From NCBI GenBank assembly GCA_025464585.1, contig JAODGL010000028.1:1-11378 (forward strand): a stretch of 11,378 nucleotides of DNA, in the 5' to 3' direction. Below, one piece after another: positions 6,010 to 11,378 of this stretch. The notes under the pieces were generated by a model that did no database searches, was not told where the DNA came from, and saw only the letters and a program-made list of their open reading frames with translations. Position 1 is the stretch's first letter; each line of letters starts with the position of its first letter. Position numbers and translations under genes: made by a program. The stretch is from Methanosarcinales archaeon (GTDB taxonomy: Archaea > Halobacteriota > Syntropharchaeia > Alkanophagales > Methanospirareceae).

Positions 6010-6903
6010 ATGAAGTTGAGGCGTTACGAAGGCAATCCGATATTGAAGCCCAAGCCGGAGAATGACTGGGAGTCGGAAGATGTGTTCAATCCCGCGGTTG
6101 TTTATGATGAAGGGTTATTCCATCTCCTCTATCGAGGAGTGGGGAGGGATGGAATTTCAAGAATTGGTTACGCGGTGAGTATGGATGGCTTCAACTTCTT
6201 TCGTTTTGACAAACCCGTTTTCACGCCAAAACTGATCCTGGAACCACGAGGGTGTGAGGACCCGCGCGTGGTAAAACTTGAAAGCCGCTATTATATGACT
6301 TATACTGCTTATTCTGAGAGAGGAATACGTGTAGGTTTAGCGGTCTCGGATAACTTTATCAGTTGGGAGCGATATGAGGCATGGTGGCCGGAGATGGATA
6401 ACAAAGATGCAGTACTCTTCCCTGAAAAGATAGGAGGTAAATACGTGCTTCTTCACAGACCAACACGAGAAGGAGAGCGTATGGGTATCTGGATTGCATA
6501 CTCAAACGACTTAACTGAGTGGTATGGTGAGCGGGAAATAATGGCACCGAGCGAAGAAGAAGGGAGTTGGGAAAGCGAGAAGATTGGTGCGGGTGCTCCG
6601 CCAATAAAGACGGAGAAGGGATGGCTGCTGCTGTATCATGGCGTTGACGAGGATAAAGTGTACCGATTGGGAGCCGCGATGCTGAGCCTGGAAGAGCCTG
6701 AAAAGATTTTGTTCAGGCATCCAGACCCCATTCTCGAGCCGGAAGCGGATTATGAAATACGGGGTGAGGTACCAAATGTGGTATTTACTTGCGGGGCATG
6801 TGAGGTAAGGGATAAATACTATGTGTATTACGGTGGTGCGGATAGTGTAGTTTGTGTTGCCACTGTGGACAAGGAAGAAATGTTAGGGGATTTTTTGATT
6901 TAA
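6010..6903 (+). CDS. GH130-family glycoside phosphorylase/hydrolase (beta-mannoside type)
   Basis: A 297-residue five-bladed beta-propeller enzyme of glycoside hydrolase family 130. Family blocks seen: FNPAVVYDEGLFHLLYRG (26-43), GCEDPRVVKL (81-90) with the presumed catalytic Asp84, KDAVLFPEK (132-140), LLHRP (147-151), KIGAGAPPI (191-199), LLYHGV (207-212) and YYGGAD (273-278). GH130 members cleave beta-mannosides, usually by phosphorolysis to mannose 1-phosphate; some are hydrolases. No signal peptide is present, so it acts in the cytosol. The subfamily and linkage (beta-1,4 or beta-1,2) cannot be settled by eye. It overlaps no gene but starts 4 nt after the glycosyltransferase stop. A purine-rich GAGAGGGGG lies about 10 nt upstream of the ATG. 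It may recycle the sugar of a glycan made by the two upstream transferases. Confidence 0.88.
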   Translation: MKLRRYEGNPILKPKPENDWESEDVFNPAVVYDEGLFHLLYRGVGRDGISRIGYAVSMDGFNFFRFDKPVFTPKLILEPRGCEDPRVVKLESRYYMTYTAYSERGIRVGLAVSDNFISWERYEAWWPEMDNKDAVLFPEKIGGKYVLLHRPTREGERMGIWIAYSNDLTEWYGEREIMAPSEEEGSWESEKIGAGAPPIKTEKGWLLLYHGVDEDKVYRLGAAMLSLEEPEKILFRHPDPILEPEADYEIRGEVPNVVFTCGACEVRDKYYVYYGGADSVVCVATVDKEEMLGDFLI

Positions 6904-6906
6904 AGG

Positions 6907-6917
6907 TTTAAATTAAA
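6907..6917 (+). promoter_or_regulatory. TATA-like box of tRNA-Asn
   Basis: GTTTAAATTAA lies right after the GH130 stop and about 32 bp before the tRNA 5' end at 6944. This fits archaeal TATA spacing with a start a few bases before the mature tRNA. Confidence 0.45.
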
Positions 6918-6943
6918 TAACAATAGAATAGTGTAGAATGCCA

Positions 6944-7016
6944 GCCGCCGTAACTCAGTTGGTAGAGTGCCCGGCTGTTAACCGGCTTGTCACAGGTTCG
7001 AGTCCTGTCGGCGGCG
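6944..7016 (+). tRNA. tRNA-Asn(GUU)
   Basis: The full 73-nt cloverleaf can be drawn. The acceptor stem is GCCGCCG (6944-6950) with CGGCGGC (7009-7015), and the discriminator is G7016. The D stem is ACTC/GAGT, and the anticodon loop CTGTTAA (6975-6981) has anticodon GTT at 6977-6979. The T arm is ACAGG/TTCGAGT/CCTGT. No CCA is encoded and no intron is present. Two oddities: the first anticodon-stem pair (27-43) is a C-C mismatch, and the D stem begins with A10-U25 instead of the usual G10. It lies alone between GH130 and the convergent hisA. Confidence 0.95.
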
Positions 7017-7042
7017 CTTCCCGGTGACGTTAAGCCGATTAT

Positions 7043-7066
7043 CTAAACCTCTAAACCTCTAAACTC
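7043..7066. repeat. 8-bp tandem repeat at the hisA 3' end
   Basis: CTAAACCT occurs at 7043-7050 and 7051-7058, followed by a degenerate CTAAACTC at 7059-7066. The array straddles the hisA stop codon (7051-7053) and codes the last few HisA residues. It lies in the short convergent gap between tRNA-Asn and hisA. Function unknown. Confidence 0.65.
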
Positions 7067-7851
7067 TGACACCTATACCAATCTATTTTACCCTTATACA
7101 ATGCGCTACCTATTACCACTCCGTATGCTCCTGCTTCTCTTATCTGCATCACGTCTTCCACACTACTCACTCCACCCGATATTATCACCGGAATGCGCAC
7201 AGAACTCACGAACTCCTCTATTATTTCCGGCTCTATGCCCTTCATCAAGCCTTCAACGTCTATGTTCGTGAAGAGCAAACTACCCGCACCTCTTCTCTCT
7301 GCGTCCTTCGCGGCGTCCTTCGCATCCAACCTCGTTGTTTCTCTCCATCCATCTATCGCGACTTTCCCCTTTCTCACATCCAGTGCGACCATCACCCTGT
7401 CAGAAGAAAACTCACTTGCTATCCTTTCGATAAGGTGCGGAGACTTCAGTGCAGCGGTACCGAATATTATTCTATCCACGCCGAGCTCAAGAAGTGTAAC
7501 TGCGGTTTCGTAAGACCTGATTCCGCCACCCACCTGAATCTTTGCTTTTCCCTTTACCCATTTCGATTCTGCTATATCTTTAATCACACCGAAATTGTTC
7601 CTCTCCTCCTGAAACGCACCATCCAGGTCAATTATGTGTAACCGGGTCGCACCCAGCATAACCCATTTCCTCGCTATTTGTACGGGATTCTCATCGGAGG
7701 CGAATATCACTGCTTCTTTTTTACCCTGCCTCAGTTGAACACATCTGCCGCCCCGAAGGTCGATCGCGGGAATTACCTCAAAAAACCTTTCTTTAAAAAA
7801 GAACGCTTTACCAAAGAAACATTTTACCTGGGATTTGGTAGTATTTGTCAT
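7051..7851 (-). CDS. hisA: ProFAR isomerase HisA (histidine biosynthesis)
   Basis: A 266-residue (beta/alpha)8-barrel enzyme that converts ProFAR to PRFAR, the fourth step of histidine synthesis, in the cytosol. Family blocks: FEVIPAIDLRGGRCVQL (24-40) with catalytic Asp31, IQVGGGIRS (105-113), IFGTAAL (129-135), VALDVRKG (155-162) with the second catalytic Asp158, FTNIDVEGLMKG (194-205) and IISGGVSS (223-230). HisA normally starts right before the FEVIPA strand; here 23 extra residues rich in Phe and Lys precede it, and no ATG, GTG or TTG exists between the ATG at 7851 and that strand. A 15-bp palindrome (7789-7803) lies in this extension. The last residues (about CQSLEV) come from a tandem repeat. 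The gene begins 20 nt after tfb and is probably cotranscribed with gar1-tfb. No other his genes are nearby. Confidence 0.9.
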   Translation of the reverse strand: MTNTTKSQVKCFFGKAFFFKERFFEVIPAIDLRGGRCVQLRQGKKEAVIFASDENPVQIARKWVMLGATRLHIIDLDGAFQEERNNFGVIKDIAESKWVKGKAKIQVGGGIRSYETAVTLLELGVDRIIFGTAALKSPHLIERIASEFSSDRVMVALDVRKGKVAIDGWRETTRLDAKDAAKDAERRGAGSLLFTNIDVEGLMKGIEPEIIEEFVSSVRIPVIISGGVSSVEDVMQIREAGAYGVVIGSALYKGKIDWYRCQSLEV

Positions 7852-7871
7852 TGGGATTTCTTTGTCTCCAT

Positions 7872-8564
7872 CTACTCTACTTTTATTCCTAATTCCCTCG
7901 CTATCTCTTTATATCTTACACGTAGAGTCACCTCAGTGACGCCAGTAGCCTCCGCAACCTCTTTTTGGGTCTTCCTATCGTTGCATAAGATAGCTGCGAT
8001 GTAAATTGCCGATGCTGCTATGCCCGTAGGACCCCTCCCACTTGTTATATCCTTTTCTAACGCCTTCTGCACTATCTCCATTGCACGTTCCTCTACACGC
8101 TTCTTCAAATTCAATTTAGCGCAAAATCTGCTTATATATTCCAGAGGAGACGTTGGAGCAAGCCTCATACCCAGCCGGCTTGCCAATAACTTGCATGTCT
8201 TTATTATATCCTTTCTTCCCACCCTTGTCGCATCTTCTATCTCGTCAAGCGTTCTTGGCACATTATGCTTACGACACGCCATGTACATAGACGCAGCAAG
8301 TATTTTCTCGATTGAACGCCCATGAATCAAATCCTTCTCCCATGCTTCACGATATATTTTCAAGCTGCCTTCCCTCGTTTTCTCTGGTATAGAAAGCAAC
8401 GAAGACAATCTATCTATCTCTGTTTGCGCAACTAAACGCTGTCTCGCAATTGCGGTGCTTATCTTTCTCCTTTTTTGATGCTCGCTCAGCCTGTATAAAC
8501 GTTCTCTATCAGATTCTGATGTTCTCCCTTTTCTTTCTCTCTTATCCGCTACGTTTTCAAGCAT
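7872..8564 (-). CDS. tfb: Transcription factor B (TFB), short form lacking the zinc ribbon
   Basis: A 230-residue homologue of TFIIB. Two cyclin-like repeats cover roughly residues 44-135 (with SIEKILAASMYMACR and RTLDEIEDATRV) and 138-228 (with GPTGIAASAIYIAA and a helix-turn-helix TQKEVAEATGVTEVTLRVRY that should read the BRE). This core binds TBP and promoter DNA. The usual N-terminal Cys4 zinc ribbon, which recruits RNA polymerase, is absent, and the B-reader region is cut to a basic stretch (KRERKGRT, 8-15). There is no room upstream for a ribbon, because gar1 ends at 8579. I chose the ATG at 8564, preceded by GAGGTG about 10 nt upstream; a TTG at 8582 would overlap the gar1 stop and add six residues without a ribbon. 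The gar1-tfb pairing is common in archaea, so this is the expected locus. Confidence 0.88.
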   Translation of the reverse strand: MLENVADKRERKGRTSESDRERLYRLSEHQKRRKISTAIARQRLVAQTEIDRLSSLLSIPEKTREGSLKIYREAWEKDLIHGRSIEKILAASMYMACRKHNVPRTLDEIEDATRVGRKDIIKTCKLLASRLGMRLAPTSPLEYISRFCAKLNLKKRVEERAMEIVQKALEKDITSGRGPTGIAASAIYIAAILCNDRKTQKEVAEATGVTEVTLRVRYKEIARELGIKVE

Positions 8565-8578
8565 CTTCCTTTTACACC

Positions 8579-8848
8579 TCAAAGAGCGAATATGATTTTA
8601 TTTGCAAGCCTCTTTATCTCCTCCTCTTTTACACCCTCGAATGCCTTTATACCAATATAAGGCTGGTTAACAGGACCAAAGACATCGTAAACTTTTCCGA
8701 TTCTCCTTTTCTCCGCTGTTACAACTAAGGAATTAATTATACGCTCTACTTTTATCCTTCTTCCCTTTACAATCAATTCATCATCTAAGATATGAAGCAC
8801 GGTGCCCAATTCTCTCAAACCTTGCTCCTTAACTTTTCTTCGCGTCAT
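8579..8848 (-). CDS. gar1: H/ACA ribonucleoprotein subunit Gar1
   Basis: An 89-residue protein with the small beta-barrel of Gar1. LGTVLH (14-19) opens the domain and IGKVYDVFGPVNQPYIGIK (50-68) is the diagnostic stretch. Gar1 binds the catalytic subunit Cbf5 in H/ACA guide-RNA particles that make pseudouridine in rRNA. The C-terminal 20 residues are helical and charged. I chose the ATG at 8848; a TTG codon immediately before it is less likely. No Shine-Dalgarno is present, but a TATA-like box lies about 27 bp upstream, which predicts a leaderless transcript. Downstream tfb starts 14 nt after the gar1 stop, so the two are likely cotranscribed. Confidence 0.88.
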   Translation of the reverse strand: MTRRKVKEQGLRELGTVLHILDDELIVKGRRIKVERIINSLVVTAEKRRIGKVYDVFGPVNQPYIGIKAFEGVKEEEIKRLANKIIFAL

Positions 8849-8870
8849 CAATTAAAAAGATAAAATGATA

Positions 8871-8882
8871 GTATATAAAATT
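8871..8882. promoter_or_regulatory. TATA-like element between gar1 and the ferredoxin gene
   Basis: GTATATAAAATT lies in the 65-bp divergent gap. Read on the minus strand (TTTTATATAC) its centre is about 27 bp before the gar1 ATG, the spacing expected for a leaderless archaeal gene. Read on the plus strand it could place a start near 8902, giving the ferredoxin gene a leader of about 12 nt. A second AT-rich run AATTTAATTA (8891-8900) is also present but less well placed. Confidence 0.5.
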
Positions 8883-8913
8883 AACGGAAAAATTTAATTA
8901 AGTTAAGAAAATT

Positions 8914-9189
8914 ATGGAAGAAGAACTTGCGGGATTGATAATAGAAGATGAGAAATGCATAGGCTGTGGAATCTGTGTCGTTGTGTGCGATGAGAACAGG
9001 ATGAACGAGGAAGTGATATACGGCAAAGGAGGAAGGTACGGGGATGAGCTGGTTTTGAGTGTAGAAGGAGGAAAAGTGAGGTTAGTGGATGCGAAGAAGT
9101 GTAAGAGAGCATTTGAACCACCGGAGTTTTGCAGGGCTTGCGTTGACCACTGCCCCACCGATGCGATAGAGTTGGCGTTAGCGAGATGA
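8914..9189 (+). CDS. Small ferredoxin with two [4Fe-4S] sites
   Basis: A 91-residue soluble protein with eight cysteines in two sets. Cys15, 18, 21 and 25 (CIGCGICVVVC) form a CX2CX2CX3C motif without the usual following proline. Cys63, 73, 76 and 80 (C-X9-CRACVDHCP) form a second, looser set. By family rules this holds two [4Fe-4S] clusters and carries electrons at low potential. A 37-residue insertion containing a Gly-rich beta segment (GKGGRYGDELVLSVEGGKVR) separates the two sets, which is longer than in classical 2x[4Fe-4S] ferredoxins. I do not recognise a named subfamily. It stands alone, divergent from gar1 and convergent with mqnC, so no partner enzyme can be assigned. No Shine-Dalgarno is visible. 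Confidence 0.82.
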   Translation: MEEELAGLIIEDEKCIGCGICVVVCDENRMNEEVIYGKGGRYGDELVLSVEGGKVRLVDAKKCKRAFEPPEFCRACVDHCPTDAIELALAR

Positions 9190-9235
9190 CGAACTTTGTT
9201 ACTATGTCCCGAATATCATTTGCGTCTCAGGAGGT

Positions 9236-10312
9236 TTATAAAATTTCATACCCCGTACTCCTCTGCGCCACAGGTCTGCCAACCGATTTCACCGCTTTAA
9301 CGATTTCATCCACCTTTGCCGGTTTATACTCCTTCCCTGCCGCAGTTACCACGTTCTCCTCCAGTATCGTCCCGCCGAAGTCGTTCGCACCAAAAAATAG
9401 CGCAAGCTTACCCACTTCAAAGTCCTGCGTGAGCCACGAAGCCTGTATGTTCCTTACAGGATGCAAAATAATCCTCGAAATCGCTAACACCTGCAAATAT
9501 CGCGTTACCGGCACCGGCTCTTTTATAATCGCATGGAGTTCCGTGTTCTTCGGTTGAAATGTCCACGGGATGAAGGCAGTGAAGCCTCTCGTTTTCTTCT
9601 GCAAATCGCGTATCCTGAAAAGATGTTCTACGATGTCTTCGCTTTGTTCTATATGCCCGAACATCATGGTTGCCGTTGTTTTCATTCCCAGCCCGTGTGC
9701 AGTCTCCATTACTTTAATCCAGCCGTCTGCGCTTACCTTGTCAGGACTGATAGCCGTTCGCACTCTATCGCTCAGAATCTCCGCACCACCACCCGGTAGA
9801 GAATCAAGCCCCGCTTCTCTCAACCTTTCCAGCGTTTCTCTTATGCTCATCCTTTCATTCTTCGCAATGAAATATATCTCTGGTGGAGACAGACAGTGAA
9901 GCTGGACGCCGGGAAATTCACGTTTTATCGCGGAAAATAAATCTTCAAACCATTCAATGCCGATTTCCGGGTTGAGTCCACCTTGAATGAGAATTTGTGT
10001 CCCTCCAAGTTCAACTGTTTCCTCCACCTTCCTCAGAATATCTTCTTTACTCAAAACATAGCTTTCTCTTTTACTTTTAGCGTAAAAAGCGCAGAATTTG
10101 CATCTCGATACGCACCGGTTTGTGTAGCTTATGTTCCTGTCAATAACGAATGTCACAAGCTCTCCACACCGGCTTCTCCTTATTTCATCTGCAATTCTAC
10201 CAATAACCGGCAAAGGCAGGTTGAATAGGTGCAGCGCCTCTTTAAAACTCAAATCCGCTCCTCTTAAATTCCGTTCCACATATTCCTCCCATTCAGAGTA
10301 ATCCGTATTCAT
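9236..10312 (-). CDS. mqnC: Cyclic dehypoxanthine futalosine synthase MqnC (radical SAM)
   Basis: A 358-residue radical SAM enzyme. The cluster-binding motif is Cys67, Cys71 and Cys74 (CVSRCKFCAF, CX3CX2C), followed by GGTQILIQGGLNPE (103-116) and PGGGAEIL (173-180). The GGGAEIL form is typical of the menaquinone enzymes MqnC/MqnE rather than CofH of F420 synthesis, which I considered and set aside. MqnC cyclises dehypoxanthine futalosine, the step before MqnD. I chose the ATG at 10312: GAGGAG lies 7 nt upstream, and the alternative TTG at 10336 adds only eight unlike residues. It overlaps the end of mqnA by 20 nt and is third in the run mqnE-mqnA-mqnC, implying coupled translation. It converges on the ferredoxin gene with a 46-bp gap. 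Confidence 0.88.
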   Translation of the reverse strand: MNTDYSEWEEYVERNLRGADLSFKEALHLFNLPLPVIGRIADEIRRSRCGELVTFVIDRNISYTNRCVSRCKFCAFYAKSKRESYVLSKEDILRKVEETVELGGTQILIQGGLNPEIGIEWFEDLFSAIKREFPGVQLHCLSPPEIYFIAKNERMSIRETLERLREAGLDSLPGGGAEILSDRVRTAISPDKVSADGWIKVMETAHGLGMKTTATMMFGHIEQSEDIVEHLFRIRDLQKKTRGFTAFIPWTFQPKNTELHAIIKEPVPVTRYLQVLAISRIILHPVRNIQASWLTQDFEVGKLALFFGANDFGGTILEENVVTAAGKEYKPAKVDEIVKAVKSVGRPVAQRSTGYEIL

Positions 10313-11045
10313 GGCATTTCTCCTCGAACAGCTCAAGCCCTTTCCTCTCTTTCACACCTACCCGGAATGTAAGCGATTTAAAATACTCTTCAAGAAATTT
10401 CTTTGGCATTCCGAACTTCTTCTCCGCTTCCGCCACGACCACCTCAATATTCGCCTCCCCCCACTCCACGGATTCCATAACTGCCTTATTTATCTCGCTC
10501 ATGTCCTTTCCTTTCGGCGATGCGGAAATACCGAAAACCATTGGATAACCTGTTAATTTACGCCATTCCTCTCCCAAATCCATAACAACGTGATAGCTCA
10601 TCCTCGCCTTTATTGCTTCATCACCAATAACGAGTGCATGAGTGCAGTGCTTAAGTAACTCGCTTGCTTTACTTTCTTTCACAAGTACAACCCTGCTTTT
10701 CAGCCCTCGCTCACTCAAAATGATTTTAAGTAGATTTAGCGATGTTAATGTCTGTTCTGTTACTGCGATATATCCGTCATCGTCGTCAAGCATTTTCCAT
10801 TCTGAAACGAGAACAACACTCAAAACCCTGTTCCTCGATGCGACACAGAAATCATAGCTTCTCAACTTATCCTTATTTTTCAAATAATAGAACGAAGGGA
10901 CAGGTGCGAAATCTATTTCCCTCTCTTCAATCATCTCTGCAAGTTTTCTTGGCGATGCTTCAATTGCTCTCACTCCATTCCGCTCAAGCCAGTAGTAAGG
11001 CAAGAAGTTATTCACGAACCCGAATTTACCTATTCTGACGCTCAT
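10293..11045 (-). CDS. mqnA: Chorismate dehydratase MqnA
   Basis: A 250-residue protein of the MqnA/MqnD periplasmic-binding-protein-like fold, acting in the cytosol. It dehydrates chorismate to 3-[(1-carboxyvinyl)oxy]benzoate, the entry reaction of the futalosine menaquinone pathway. MqnA-like blocks are the N-terminal FGFVNNFLPYYWL (8-20), REIDFAPVPSFYY (42-54), LTSLNLLKIIL (100-110), LVIGDEAI (138-145) and the very characteristic DLGEEWRKLTGYPMVFGI (156-173). There is no signal peptide. The ATG overlaps the mqnE stop by 4 nt (ATGA), and the 3' end overlaps mqnC. The neighbouring radical SAM enzymes make the assignment to MqnA rather than MqnD firmer. Confidence 0.88.
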   Translation of the reverse strand: MSVRIGKFGFVNNFLPYYWLERNGVRAIEASPRKLAEMIEEREIDFAPVPSFYYLKNKDKLRSYDFCVASRNRVLSVVLVSEWKMLDDDDGYIAVTEQTLTSLNLLKIILSERGLKSRVVLVKESKASELLKHCTHALVIGDEAIKARMSYHVVMDLGEEWRKLTGYPMVFGISASPKGKDMSEINKAVMESVEWGEANIEVVVAEAEKKFGMPKKFLEEYFKSLTFRVGVKERKGLELFEEKCHEYGLL

Positions 11046-11378
11046 GAGTACACCCTCAGGATATTATAAAATGTATCGCGTTCCGCAGGTATTTTGTTAG
11101 CACCCTTCACAAGACGCAGAATCTTGTTTATCGGGAGCATAAGTGGCGTTCTTGCACCAGCCGCATGCGTTATCTTCTCCTCCATAAGCGTTCCATCCAG
11201 GTCGTTCGCACCATAATTCAAAGCAACCTGAGCAAGTTTCTCGCCCAGTGCAACCCAGTAAGCCCGTATGCTCTTAAAATTCCGTAGCACTATTCTTGAA
11301 GCTGCAATCGTTTTGAGCACGTCCACAGGATTCGTCTTCTCTTCGACGAGCCCCAACGCGTTGAGTTCGGTGTTCTCC
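11042..11378 (-). CDS. mqnE: Aminofutalosine synthase MqnE, C-terminal part (cut by window edge)
   Basis: The frame is open to the window edge; 111 C-terminal residues are visible, starting ENTELNALG. The radical SAM cluster motif lies outside the window. The visible part has SRIVLRNFKSIRAYWVALG, then KLAQVALNYGANDLDGT and EEKITHAAGARTP, typical of MqnE C-termini (the HxAGAxTP stretch), and it differs from the MqnC end encoded nearby. MqnE joins the MqnA product to a SAM-derived adenosyl radical, giving aminodeoxyfutalosine. It is followed by mqnA with a 4-nt ATGA overlap, so the genes form an operon whose promoter lies beyond the window. A TTG within the frame at 11356 is not the start. Confidence 0.87.
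   Translation of the reverse strand, partial: ENTELNALGLVEEKTNPVDVLKTIAASRIVLRNFKSIRAYWVALGEKLAQVALNYGANDLDGTLMEEKITHAAGARTPLMLPINKILRLVKGANKIPAERDTFYNILRVYS

Noticed and set aside
7789..7803. Perfect 6-bp inverted repeat TTCTTT-AAA-AAAGAA as a terminator
   Set aside because: It is AT-only with a tiny loop inside the hisA frame and would be unstable; no terminator role is supported.
7848..7871. Seven-codon micro-ORF (METKKSQ) between tfb and hisA, overlapping the hisA ATG by ATGA
   Set aside because: Too short to judge, with no ribosome binding site; probably chance, although it sits directly after the tfb stop.
9186..9557. Plus-strand open frame of 123 codons overlapping the ferredoxin stop
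   Set aside because: It is mostly antisense to mqnC, and the stop/start overlap with the ferredoxin is coincidental.
9236..10312. CofH/CofG (F420 synthesis) identity for the radical SAM protein
   Set aside because: The PGGGAEIL motif and adjacency to mqnA and mqnE favour MqnC.

Overview
This window looks like a piece of an archaeal chromosome, most likely a euryarchaeote. Nearly every gene is either an archaeal hallmark (aIF1A, RIO1 kinase, a two-KH Pno1/Dim2-like protein, TFB, Gar1, the ArvABC vesicle-GTPase set) or a housekeeping gene. Intergenic regions carry AT-rich TATA-like boxes rather than bacterial -35/-10 pairs, and several genes have TATA boxes about 27 bp before the start codon with no Shine-Dalgarno, as leaderless archaeal genes do. 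Futalosine-type menaquinone genes narrow the choice to archaea that make or may make menaquinone, such as Archaeoglobi or relatives of ANME-1/Syntrophoarchaeia. That placement is inference, because the window has no rRNA or other decisive marker. I see no prophage, transposon, CRISPR array or obvious recent transfer.

Layout. (1) 1-2221, minus strand: a ribosome-biogenesis/translation operon read aIF1A -> rio1 -> two-KH protein -> pcm (pcm runs off the left edge). Genes overlap except for a short 9-bp tandem-repeat spacer between rio1 and the KH gene. (2) 2222-2314: divergent promoter region. (3) 2315-3724, plus strand: arvA-arvB-arvC, encoding a Ras/Era-like GTPase, a DUF2073 protein and a zinc-ribbon protein, linked in Haloferax to extracellular vesicle formation. 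(4) 3765-6903, plus strand: two related GT-B glycosyltransferases and a GH130 enzyme, the last two forming an operon. (5) 6944-7016: tRNA-Asn(GUU). (6) 7051-8848, minus strand: gar1 -> tfb -> hisA. The TFB is short and has no N-terminal zinc ribbon. (7) 8914-9189, plus strand: a small 2x[4Fe-4S] ferredoxin. (8) 9236-11378, minus strand: mqnE (partial) -> mqnA -> mqnC, tightly overlapped, giving three steps of the aminofutalosine route to menaquinone.

Working together: block 1 supports 40S-like subunit maturation and initiation. Gar1 and TFB serve rRNA modification and transcription initiation. The arv genes next to glycan genes hint at an envelope-related neighbourhood, though this is adjacency only. 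The mqn genes imply a quinone-based membrane electron transport chain. The points most worth a second look are the ribbon-less TFB at the gar1-linked locus, the arvABC/glycosyltransferase/GH130 neighbourhood, the N-terminal extension of HisA that lacks any internal start, and two short tandem repeats lying exactly at gene ends.
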